Assembly (NCBI GenBank): GCA_001800975.1
Contig: MGWK01000035.1
Location: forward strand, 25,047 to 89,046
Source: Flavobacteria bacterium RIFCSPLOWO2_12_FULL_35_11
GTDB taxonomy: Bacteria > Bacteroidota > Bacteroidia > Flavobacteriales > Flavobacteriaceae
Direction of reading: 5' to 3'
DNA: 64,000 nucleotides
The notes beneath the pieces are model-generated. The model searched no databases, was not told the origin of the DNA, and saw only the letters and a list, made by a program, of their open reading frames with translations. Positions 34,794 through 44,200 of the stretch are shown one piece after another; the stretch's first letter is position 1, and every line of letters starts with the position of its first letter. A program made the position numbers and the translations under genes.

Positions 34794-36314
34794 TTATTGC
34801 ATCACTTTAATGACTACGCGTCTGTTTTTGGCCCTGCCTTCCACCGTTGAATTATCAGCTATGGGCAACGATTGCCCAAAACCTTTTGCTGAAATTCGGT
34901 GCCTGTCAATTCCTTGCTTTACCAAATAATCAACAATACTATTTGCGCGGGACTGACTTAATTTATTGTTAAGCTTCAAACTGCCGGTATTGTCTGTATG
35001 GCCTTGTATCTCAAGATTTGTTTCATTATTGTCTTTAAGAAATTGTACCAATTTATTCAAATCCGTTGAAAAAGCAGTATTGATTGTTGCTTTGCCAACT
35101 TCAAAATAAATATTATTCAGCACAATACTTTGTCCAACTTTTGCTTCTTCAATGTCTAATTCTAAATTGACAAAAAGCGTTGCACTTCTGTTTAAACCTT
35201 TAGTGCTTACTTTAACAATATTAGAGATATAACTGGCTTTTTTTCCAACAAGCGTAAAATCGCTTTCAGCTTCTAGTTGGGTTTGAAAATTACCATTTTC
35301 TGAATGGCTTTGCTCGGAAATCATCGTTTGTTTTGTGTCGTTGGTTATTGTTATAACCACATTTTCTTCAGGAATATTTTGGGTTTTATTGATCACAACA
35401 CCTTTCAAGGTAAACTGAGGATCGTTGTGGGTTAAGCTGATATTAATTTGATTTTCTTCAGTCTCAAAAGCCGATTTTTCAATATTTTGGGTTGAAGAAT
35501 TGATACGATTTAACAAACCGGAAACGCCATAATCTGAAGGCGTTATTGAAGAAAAAATAGCTTTTCCCCCAGCATCGGTGAATGCCTTTTGTTGCTGATT
35601 GTCTGATCCGCTCAACGTAACTTCCACATTTAATAATGGCAAACCTGTAGCTTCGTCATAAACAGAAATTGCAATATTTTTGTTCGATATTACTTTTATT
35701 GCCGGTTCAACTATTTCCGCAGGTTTTATTTTATTTTTACCGATGTTCACTGCGATACCAATTGTGTAATAAAAATGGTCATTAACAGTGGAAGTAAGCG
35801 CATAACGGTACTGAATATTGGTGAAAATAAAAGCTTCATTAAATACATTGAATTGCAATCCGGCGCCAACAGGAACATAAAAACCCGTTTTGCCCTGATA
35901 TAACGAAACCCCAACGCCACTTGAAATATAAGGCACAAGCGTATGTTTATCGGTCAACATTTTAAAATTCAGCGCAGCATTGGCATCCAATAAAAATTGA
36001 TTGCTTCCATTTGATGTTCCATCTTCATAAAGATAATCAGTCCAACTACCATCGAGCGTGGCAACAAAATCAATTTTATTGCGAATTCCTTTTAAATAGT
36101 TAATTCCAAATCCCGTTTGCATCTCTCCAATTTTACTCCAAAGGTGGTTTTTAAGCACATTATTTAAAGAGCTTGTTTTGATTTGCTGTGCGGTATTAAA
36201 ATCGTTATAAAAAACATGAAATGCCAAGGTTGAAGGCTTTCTTTCTTGTGGAACTTGGGCAGCCAGTTGTAGCGTTAAAATTCCAAAAACGATGATGCTG
36301 ATAATTTTTTTCAT
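34794..36314 (-). CDS. OmpA-family outer-membrane protein
   Basis: 506 residues. Signal peptide (LTLQLAAQ), an N-terminal beta-barrel-like region (about 25-195), a carboxypeptidase-regulatory-like segment (about 210-300), further beta-rich sequence, and a C-terminal OmpA domain (about 395-506) with LEIQGHTDNTGSLKLNNKLS and SLPIADNSTVEGRAKNRRV. The last part binds peptidoglycan. Final gene of the six-gene exported-protein operon, 10 bp after the next gene. It may anchor the other products to the cell wall. Confidence 0.88.
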   Translation of the reverse strand: MKKIISIIVFGILTLQLAAQVPQERKPSTLAFHVFYNDFNTAQQIKTSSLNNVLKNHLWSKIGEMQTGFGINYLKGIRNKIDFVATLDGSWTDYLYEDGTSNGSNQFLLDANAALNFKMLTDKHTLVPYISSGVGVSLYQGKTGFYVPVGAGLQFNVFNEAFIFTNIQYRYALTSTVNDHFYYTIGIAVNIGKNKIKPAEIVEPAIKVISNKNIAISVYDEATGLPLLNVEVTLSGSDNQQQKAFTDAGGKAIFSSITPSDYGVSGLLNRINSSTQNIEKSAFETEENQINISLTHNDPQFTLKGVVINKTQNIPEENVVITITNDTKQTMISEQSHSENGNFQTQLEAESDFTLVGKKASYISNIVKVSTKGLNRSATLFVNLELDIEEAKVGQSIVLNNIYFEVGKATINTAFSTDLNKLVQFLKDNNETNLEIQGHTDNTGSLKLNNKLSQSRANSIVDYLVKQGIDRHRISAKGFGQSLPIADNSTVEGRAKNRRVVIKVMQ

Positions 36315-36324
36315 GGACTTAAAC

Positions 36325-37212
36325 TTAATCTTCGTTCATTTTGTCTTTCTTGCCAGCGCCCATTTGGTTTATGATGTTGAAAACGGATGGTTCACTTCTT
36401 CCCTTAATATTCATATCATTGGTTGGAATTGGGTGCCCTTCCATATCGAGTGTTTGTACCGTCCATATAAATTTTTGGTTGGCAGTTTCGTCTAACATCG
36501 GCAGACTGGTTCGCCAAATATATTGTGTTGTACCACGTAAAGCGGGTTCATCTAAAATGGGAAAGTTACCGCGAAATGCCTGCATCGGAGTTTGTCCGGG
36601 CAAAATTTCAAAAACCTGTACACGATAAGTAGGAAGTTCAGCTGTGTTTGGAACCAATCCCGTCCAGCGAAAAATAATCAAACTTTGGGCAACAAGCGCA
36701 TCCAATTGAGCACCATCTGCAGGAACCATTAACTTAGGCAATTGGTAAGATGTGATAAAAAATGGATGTGTTTGACGTGCTAAAACCACATCGCCAGAAA
36801 CATTCACCACTTCAACTTTTAACTGATATTGACCTGCAGCCAATCGTCCGGTGCGTTGAAGCGTGGTTAGCGCTTTTCCCGATAAAACCAAATTTTGCAA
36901 TTGCAAAGCTTCAGCCATTGTAAATAAGTTAACGCCTTCTTTTAAAGTATAAATCCGAGAGGCATTTATGTTTGAGGCACCAATAATATTGTCGCCTTCA
37001 GCGAATAAAGTTGTTCTTAGTTTAACTTGAGCCTCGCCTTGAACAGGCCCTCGCATATAGGTGATAATCATTTGTCCGTTTATCGGATTTTCCCATTGCG
37101 ACAACCAATGTTGTGGCCTGCTGTTTAAAGCCAGATTTACAGTAATTTGTGCATGAACAACCTGAAAAAACAGGGTTAATCCAAGAGCTACTATTAAATT
37201 ATATTTTTTCAT
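36325..37212 (-). CDS. Exported protein with N-terminal domain plus Fn3-like module, paralogue of the 1619-residue protein
   Basis: 295 residues with a signal peptide (LFFQVVHAQ). An N-terminal domain (about 22-155) begins NLALNSRPQHWLSQW. A second module (about 165-285) reads LMVPADGAQ, FRWTGLVPNTAELPTYRVQV, GQTPMQA, FIWTVQTLDMEGHPI and GRSEPSVFNI. The same pattern occurs in order in the first 290 residues of the giant protein at 41215-46074 (FRWTPLIPKPQEPVTYRLKV, GQTGTQAM, FVWNVQALNKEGNPI). It resembles domains I associate with 'TANFOR'-type Bacteroidota proteins, unverified. Function unknown. Confidence 0.75.
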   Translation of the reverse strand: MKKYNLIVALGLTLFFQVVHAQITVNLALNSRPQHWLSQWENPINGQMIITYMRGPVQGEAQVKLRTTLFAEGDNIIGASNINASRIYTLKEGVNLFTMAEALQLQNLVLSGKALTTLQRTGRLAAGQYQLKVEVVNVSGDVVLARQTHPFFITSYQLPKLMVPADGAQLDALVAQSLIIFRWTGLVPNTAELPTYRVQVFEILPGQTPMQAFRGNFPILDEPALRGTTQYIWRTSLPMLDETANQKFIWTVQTLDMEGHPIPTNDMNIKGRSEPSVFNIINQMGAGKKDKMNED

Positions 37213-37237
37213 TTCAGTTGAATATTATTTAGCATTT

Positions 37238-38971
37238 CTAAAATTTATAACGCAATCCTGTTCGCATAGTCGTCTCAAAATACTGTGGATTACCTGAGTA
37301 AACCGGAATTAAAGAGTTTCCTGGCAATTCTGTTCCAAATTTAAAAACATTGGCCGTCATCGAAAATTGCCAAGACAGTTTTTTATAAATTTCCCATTCA
37401 TAGCCAGCGGTAGCCAATAAATTTTTATTGGCTGTAAAAGGTTTCATGGTGGTTTGGTTGTATTGTAACTGGCCTTTCAAATTAAATTTTTGGTTTACCT
37501 TCCATTTCAATCCACTGGAAGCTGTAAACAAAGAAAGGTCAATTGAAGGCGCTGAATTTTTGAACCACATTAAGCTAAAATCCGGACTTATTTTTTTATC
37601 GAAAAATGTTGGAACGTAAAGAAGCAATGCCGTTTGTGTATTGTTGTGCGTGGTGACAAATATGATGGTTTCATCATAGGTGCTCTTGGTGTAAGTGGCA
37701 CTTATCAAGTGGCTCATTTTAGTGTTGCTCCAAGTATAGGATGGATTTACACTGAGTTCATTGCTCACGCTTTTATATCCCGATAAATCAGGCGCGTCAT
37801 AACCAAAATTGTTAAAACTCATATTGAGGCTGAGCCGGTCGCTAAATTGTGTAAACACATTCACATTGGCAATAATTTGTTTGGTTTTGTCGGGGCCAGA
37901 AGTTAGGCTAAGGTTACCAAAACGCTCGCCAATACTGGCAACCACATTTATTTTCTTTTTCCAGGCGTTAAAACGCGCATCAATCAGGTAATCAATCAGG
38001 TCATTAGTCATAAAAGGATATCCCGCGGTAAAATAGCCAGCGCCAAAATATTTAAATTTTGTGCCAATTTCCCAATCTTGTCCTTTTTTGGCTATTGCCA
38101 ATAAAACGGCATTGTCTTTTGAAGATGAAGTATGTGCGTTGATAAAAGGTTTGAAATCTTCAACCGGAACAGAAGATAATGGCGTGTTTAAATTACGCGT
38201 ATGAAAACTTTGCCCGAGCTCAATATGATATTTCCATCCGTTTTCTGAATTTGCCGTGGTTAGAAAAGTAACGACCATATTTTCCTGCGGATCAATAGGA
38301 GATAAAGGCGGTAACGTTACAGAATTTTGTTTATCAACAGATTTTACAAAATTGAAGCTGGTAAAATAACTGCCTTCTTTTTCGAGACCAAGCTGTGCCA
38401 TCCATTGATTGCGTTGGTAAGCACCAATAACGCCTGCCGGATTTGGAAGTGTTGGCGCTTCATAATTCACAGCGCTTTGCGATACGCCTTTAAATAATTT
38501 AATCCTGAATTTCCCTGGTGATAAATTAACGCCATATCCAAAAACACCTATATCGCCTGTGCTTAAATCGCTATATTTTAGGGTTTGTGTACCCAACAAA
38601 AATTCTGTGGTTCCTATTTTAGGACGCAAACCAAAGTTATTCGCCGGATTTGTTAAAAATTGCCATACACTTTGTTTTGATCCGGCCGGTGTGATAAAAT
38701 TGGTTATCATTGGGCTGAAATTAAAGTTCATCGGGATTTCCCATTTACCAACAGAAAAAGTTGGATTGAAGGAATAGCGCACTAAATTCCATGGTTTGCG
38801 TGCAGTGTAAAAATCGGGTACGGCCGGACTTGGATTTTTATCAAGCCCATAACCTTCGTACCATATTCCCATATCACCTTTTATGGAAAAAGCATATTTC
38901 TTTTCTTGGGCATTTGCTTGAAATACAAGCAACAAAATAATAATTACTGCCGTTTGTTTGAGATGGTTCAT
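37238..38971 (-). CDS. Outer-membrane beta-barrel-like protein of unknown function
   Basis: 577 residues. Signal peptide (LLLVFQANAQ) and alternating hydrophobic/polar strands throughout, ending with an aromatic strand (TTMRTGLRYKF), typical for an integral outer-membrane barrel. It has no TonB plug and no POTRA domain. N-terminal part mentions GDMGIWYEGYGLD. It sits between the Fn3 protein and the domain-plus-Fn3 paralogue, 25 bp from the latter, so it may be the membrane port or anchor for them. Family not recognised. Confidence 0.75.
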   Translation of the reverse strand: MNHLKQTAVIIILLLVFQANAQEKKYAFSIKGDMGIWYEGYGLDKNPSPAVPDFYTARKPWNLVRYSFNPTFSVGKWEIPMNFNFSPMITNFITPAGSKQSVWQFLTNPANNFGLRPKIGTTEFLLGTQTLKYSDLSTGDIGVFGYGVNLSPGKFRIKLFKGVSQSAVNYEAPTLPNPAGVIGAYQRNQWMAQLGLEKEGSYFTSFNFVKSVDKQNSVTLPPLSPIDPQENMVVTFLTTANSENGWKYHIELGQSFHTRNLNTPLSSVPVEDFKPFINAHTSSSKDNAVLLAIAKKGQDWEIGTKFKYFGAGYFTAGYPFMTNDLIDYLIDARFNAWKKKINVVASIGERFGNLSLTSGPDKTKQIIANVNVFTQFSDRLSLNMSFNNFGYDAPDLSGYKSVSNELSVNPSYTWSNTKMSHLISATYTKSTYDETIIFVTTHNNTQTALLLYVPTFFDKKISPDFSLMWFKNSAPSIDLSLFTASSGLKWKVNQKFNLKGQLQYNQTTMKPFTANKNLLATAGYEWEIYKKLSWQFSMTANVFKFGTELPGNSLIPVYSGNPQYFETTMRTGLRYKF

Positions 38972-39100
38972 AGGTCTTTTTAATTAAATATTATTTTGTT
39001 TAATCTTGAAATCGGAATTCTTTATTTTGTTTTTTAAATTCGTAAAAGGGTAAACGCATTTTCTAACATTGATTTTTTTCTCCAACCATATCTTCTTCTG

Positions 39101-41215
39101 TTATCTAATAATTACCGTATCGCTAATTTTTGACTGCCCACCATCTTTTGTGAATACTTTAACCGCATAACCATTCATTTCTCTGCCTATCGGCTCTTTA
39201 AAAAGAAGTTTTGTGGTGTTTTTATACTGAATTAAATTGCCTTTTTTATCGGCTTTATAAATCACAAAATAGGTATTGTCATTCAGGAATTCATATTCCC
39301 AAGAAAGCGAAATATCTTTATCGTCCTTTTTTATAACAAGGTTTTTTATTGGTGGCCGTACGCCATTGTCAAACGGTTTTCCATAAACAGGTTTTGCATA
39401 TTCCGAGAGTAAGTTGCTGTCGTCTTTTGCGCGTAAAGAATAGAAATAAACAGTTCCTTGTTTTAACTTTTTATCAATATAGGATGTTGACTTATTGTCT
39501 AATTTGTTGAGCAATTCCCAAGGCGCTTCTATTTTTAATTTTCTGTAGATATATTGTTCCACAACATCTTCACTTTCGCTTAATGCAAAATGCAATTCCA
39601 CTTCATTTTGTTTAACAACTATATTTTTGAATACAGGTGTTGTTGGGGGAATTTTATCCGGACGTTTTACTTTTAATATTTCAGAAGATTCCGATTGGTT
39701 AAAATTGTAGTCGAGAGCAATAATTTTATAATAAATATAAGGCGTAAGTGAGTTTAAAGTTACCGTATCCTTAAAAATTATTTGAACCTGTTTTTTTATA
39801 GAATCGTTTTCACTAAAACCTTCACTTATCAAAGAAAATTCATGTTCATCGCTGTTGGACTTGTACAATCTGTAGCCCATTAAATCTATTTCTTTATTCA
39901 ACTCAATGCTTAAGGTAACTATACCCAAAGAATCTATTTTTCCTGAAATAAATTTAGGTTTCACGGGCGGAATTGAATCTGTAATTGTTACAAATGCAGG
40001 TGTTGAAGAACTGATATTTCCACTAGTGTCAATGGCCTGAATCACGTAATAATTGCTTTTTATGCCGCTAAAAGTCTTGTCGGTAAAACTTCTTGTGCTT
40101 TTTGACAATAAATTTTGATGCAAAATTTGAAAATTTCCATAATTGGTTTCGCCACGAGCCACTATAAAACCTTTCAAATCATTATCAACAGGATCTGTAA
40201 CATTCCATTCAACCAATACTTCATCAAATTTCTCATGTTTGGCTTTTATGAGCAACGGTTTTTTTGGAGGCGTAAGATCTTTAGGCATTGCTTTTGCTGA
40301 ACCAAAAAGAATTTTTTCCCCAAAAGGATTGTACCCGTAAAAACGATATTCATACCATTGGTAATTTGTTAAGTTTTCGTCTTTATAACCATTGCGATTT
40401 GATGTTTCACCCAAAGTGTAAACGGGTGTTTCATTCAGTGGTTCGTAATTTCTGGTTTTGTTGTTTTTTCTTTCAACCAAAGCACCGGAAACCATATCAT
40501 TTTCTTCCCAAAGAAAAGACAATTCTTTATCGCCTGTTACCGTATATATTTTTCTTTCTTCTTGTTTTTTATTTGCGGCAGTTTCAATATTAAAAGGCAA
40601 CCCAACAACTTTGTAAGTAGATGTTGGTTCTTTGCTTAATTTAATCCGATACAAATAATTTTTTTCCTTTTGAACACTTTTATCTGTATATGACAATCCA
40701 ATTGCTTCGGCTACATCCTTATCTTTAATGGCATTCATCACAAAAATTAAGTATTCAAAATCTTCCTTGCTTTTTTGTTCTTTCATTTCTTTGATGCCCT
40801 CATCAAAATTGAATTTCCCTCCAGTTTGTTTTTCTATATTGTCAAAAAAGTCTTTTGCAAGGTTTAAATTGTGGTTTGTCTCTTGGTTTCCTTTTGAAAT
40901 AGCAGCACTCCATTGTGCTTCATTGTATGGAAAAACTTCAGCAATACGCACATATTTTAAATCTTCTTCCAATTTAATTGCTTCAGATATTTCTGCTCTT
41001 TCCACCACAAAACCGTTTTTTATGCCAGAATATAAAATTGATTTCTTGTCGGGGAAAAATCGCATTTCTACAGCATTTTCTTCAGATAAATAGCGCGCAA
41101 CCATATTGATAATACTTGTTGGCTGTTCTTCATTTCTTTCTTGTGCATTTATGCTTGAAAAAAACATAAATAGCACCATTGATAGGATCGAATATTTATT
41201 TATAGATTTTTTCAT
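39101..41215 (-). CDS. Exported multi-Fn3 protein
   Basis: 704 residues. Signal peptide (FFSSINAQ). An uncharacterised region (30-310) is followed by four fibronectin-III-like modules, roughly 313-410, 411-515, 516-606 and 610-704; each starts with a Pro-rich linker such as DLTPPKKPLL, SIPPVKPKF and KIPPTTPVF. Fn3 arrays act as spacers or adhesion modules. No type IX secretion tail is visible. Its ATG overlaps the stop of the 1619-residue gene (TAATG), so translation is coupled. Confidence 0.8.
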   Translation of the reverse strand: MKKSINKYSILSMVLFMFFSSINAQERNEEQPTSIINMVARYLSEENAVEMRFFPDKKSILYSGIKNGFVVERAEISEAIKLEEDLKYVRIAEVFPYNEAQWSAAISKGNQETNHNLNLAKDFFDNIEKQTGGKFNFDEGIKEMKEQKSKEDFEYLIFVMNAIKDKDVAEAIGLSYTDKSVQKEKNYLYRIKLSKEPTSTYKVVGLPFNIETAANKKQEERKIYTVTGDKELSFLWEENDMVSGALVERKNNKTRNYEPLNETPVYTLGETSNRNGYKDENLTNYQWYEYRFYGYNPFGEKILFGSAKAMPKDLTPPKKPLLIKAKHEKFDEVLVEWNVTDPVDNDLKGFIVARGETNYGNFQILHQNLLSKSTRSFTDKTFSGIKSNYYVIQAIDTSGNISSSTPAFVTITDSIPPVKPKFISGKIDSLGIVTLSIELNKEIDLMGYRLYKSNSDEHEFSLISEGFSENDSIKKQVQIIFKDTVTLNSLTPYIYYKIIALDYNFNQSESSEILKVKRPDKIPPTTPVFKNIVVKQNEVELHFALSESEDVVEQYIYRKLKIEAPWELLNKLDNKSTSYIDKKLKQGTVYFYSLRAKDDSNLLSEYAKPVYGKPFDNGVRPPIKNLVIKKDDKDISLSWEYEFLNDNTYFVIYKADKKGNLIQYKNTTKLLFKEPIGREMNGYAVKVFTKDGGQSKISDTVIIR

Positions 41216-44200
41216 TAGTTGCTTTTATTATTTTTATTAATGACATTACTGGCACTAACCAGTTCCATTGGCCCAGTTCTGAAAGTTTTGGTTACCGTTT
41301 GCGTAACCGGACTTCCATTTGATTTTAGTGCGTTTACCCAAACGTTATTTTTAAATTCCTTTAAATTGGCAACCACAATAATTTTATACCATTTATTCAG
41401 CTCAAGCGCATTTACTACAGCGGCTGGTTCTGGCGGCAAATTATCATATTCACCGGGTTCAGGGGCGGGATAAGACGTTAGTATTGCAACATTTTCAGAC
41501 AAACTAACATTGCTGATATTATTAGGCGCATTACTTACGATCATATTTGAAATTTCCTCAACAGCCGCTTTTGGTGTGAGTGTTTTGCTTTTGCTATTTG
41601 AAACAGGCAATACAACGGTCGCTTGTTGCGCTATCAATGCACCAACTTTTACATACAAATATTCTCCTAAATTATTTTTACTGAATTTTTTGTTGATGGT
41701 TGCATACACGCCAGAAGTTTCATTTTTTTTCTGAAGTGTTACCGTTGTCACCAATTTAAATGTTCTGTTGATGATACTGCCGCTGCTTTGTTGTTCGAAA
41801 ATATCAAATTCCTCATTTAGCGGTAAGCCATATTTTACTGCAATTGGCATTGTTACGGGGAAATTATAAGTTGTGCCTGGATGCACATATTTTATCAATA
41901 GCTGTTCCTGGTCTGCCGCGGCATCTTGTTGCGCAATTGCCGGACCTGTGCTTGCCGGCTGGGTTGTATCGCCACTTCCGCAATTGTCACCCCAATCAAA
42001 CGTTTTGTTAAATGATTGGTTTACAAGATAATGATATTGAAGGTGTGTGCAACTTGTCCATTTGTTCACGCCCCAATGGTCATTTTGTTTGCCTACGTGA
42101 TAAGCGCCATCACCGGCATTGCAATCGCCCAGAGTATGTATCTTAGTTGTAAAACCTCCAATTTGTATATTTCCCTGAACAGCTCCAGCCACATAAGTTG
42201 GCCTTGGGAATTTAGCGTCTAACCAACCACCGGCTTTTAAATTGGCCAAATTCCAAGTGTCATTTCCTTTTATCACTTTCGCGGAGGCATCTACATAAAA
42301 ACCAATATTTCCTCTTGCTCTCCAGCCATTTAAACCAATTCTCTGTGATGGATTGGCACAATTTTGTCCGATGTATTCCATCATGCTTAAATTGACTTCT
42401 GCTCCGGCAGCCAGCACTAGATCCAAATAATATCCATTTACAATATGTGTATTAAAATTTTTATCGATTTTTATTCCAACGCCTAATGCAAAACCTCTTC
42501 CTGTGGCAGAATTACCGTCTACGCCGGGAAATGACGGAATTCCCGGATATTGGTTTACAACATTGTAATAGCTGTTTCTAAAACCTTCCGTGAAACCATT
42601 TACGGGAGCCTTAATGTCGTTTCCAAACATTAAATATTCATATAAATTTGCACTGAAAATAGTCACTACATTAGTGTCTGTAGGTTCTCCAAATTTAAAA
42701 AACCATTTGTTGGTTTTACCGTTGGTGTCCAAGGTTAATTCAGCTGGACTTGGCGTTGTGATTGGCGGGGCGTTTACATTAACTGCCGCATACATATAAA
42801 AATGTTTGTCCGGAAAATTATAGTCAGCAATAACGCTTCCTTTAATTTGCGCTTTATCTCTATCTATTTGAGGAAGTAATGGTGCGCCAATAAAAAAATC
42901 GCCTGTAAAACCAATATTATACATTCCTTGACCAGCCGAAAATTGTCCGCTTAATCCGACATCGGCATTAAAGGTTTCAACTTTAGGCGTAGTTCCTATA
43001 ACGGCAAGAACTTTAAATCCTAAACTGCCTTTTTTAGGCGTGAAGTCATATTTTTTATTAGTATTGTTAATGGTTGCCAACATATTGTTTGAGGCACCAC
43101 CGCCAAAGCCATAAAAAGCAACTCCAGGTAAAAATGGCAAACCAGGTTGGAAAATTGCCGATGCTTCCACACGCCAGTATCTGTAAGTTGATGTATGAAG
43201 ATAACTGGTGTTTCCAAATTCAGCCAAAGCTGAAATGCTCACTTTGGGTGCTTTAAAAGTAGCCTGAAGTGTTCCTTTGAAACCATTTCCAAAAACGGGA
43301 TCGTCATTTCTGAATTGAATTGTCCCATCAATAGAAACTGCTGGTAAATTTGCATAAACACTGATGTCAGAAATACTGGTTCCAATATATTTTGGTTTAA
43401 ATTTTCCCAATCCAGAAGCATTTTGATTGTCTTCAATTGCCAATTCAACGGCCAATTTAGATTGCCCTCCAACATCTGTCGACAAGTTAAAAATGACGTC
43501 AAAATTCAATTTTCCATGAAGCATCTGACTGCCTGTGGTTGGCAATTGCTTAAATCCAATATTGTCTATGGTCACCGGGAAATTTGCCAAGAATTTTTGA
43601 GGACTCGCAAATGACCATGAACCTGCATTGAAAGTAAATTTATTGCTTGCCAAACTTGAGTCATAATTCATTGCAATTCCTTGAAATCCTAAGTTCATAT
43701 TCACATGTTTCACCGGACCCAATTTCACATCGTTCCAAACAAAATTCCCATCAAGATTGGTATTAAATGTTTTTTTGTTTTTATCAACATATGCAACAAT
43801 ATTTGAGGTTTGCGCAAGCGTCATCACCCCTTTTAGCAAATGTGCATAAATTGGGCCTGTAGGCTCAATGGTTAATTGAAAATAACTTGTTTGGGAAGGC
43901 AATTGCGCGTTATTGAATAATGCAATGTATTTCAAAGGATTTTGGATAGAATCTGCCTTGCTTACCGGCAGTCCAATTCGACCTTTAACACTGGCTTCCA
44001 CAAGCGAACTTGATTCAATTTCTACATGAACCGTGTCTATGCTCGCAACCAAATCGGCTACGTTTGCATTTGGAAACTGAACAACATTGGTAGCTTCTGC
44101 AAATAACGTAATACCTGTATTGTCAATAATCATGTTTTGAACTGAAATTTGAGGTTTGCCACCAGAATGGGTTTGCCAAGTTGTTGGCATTTCCACAACA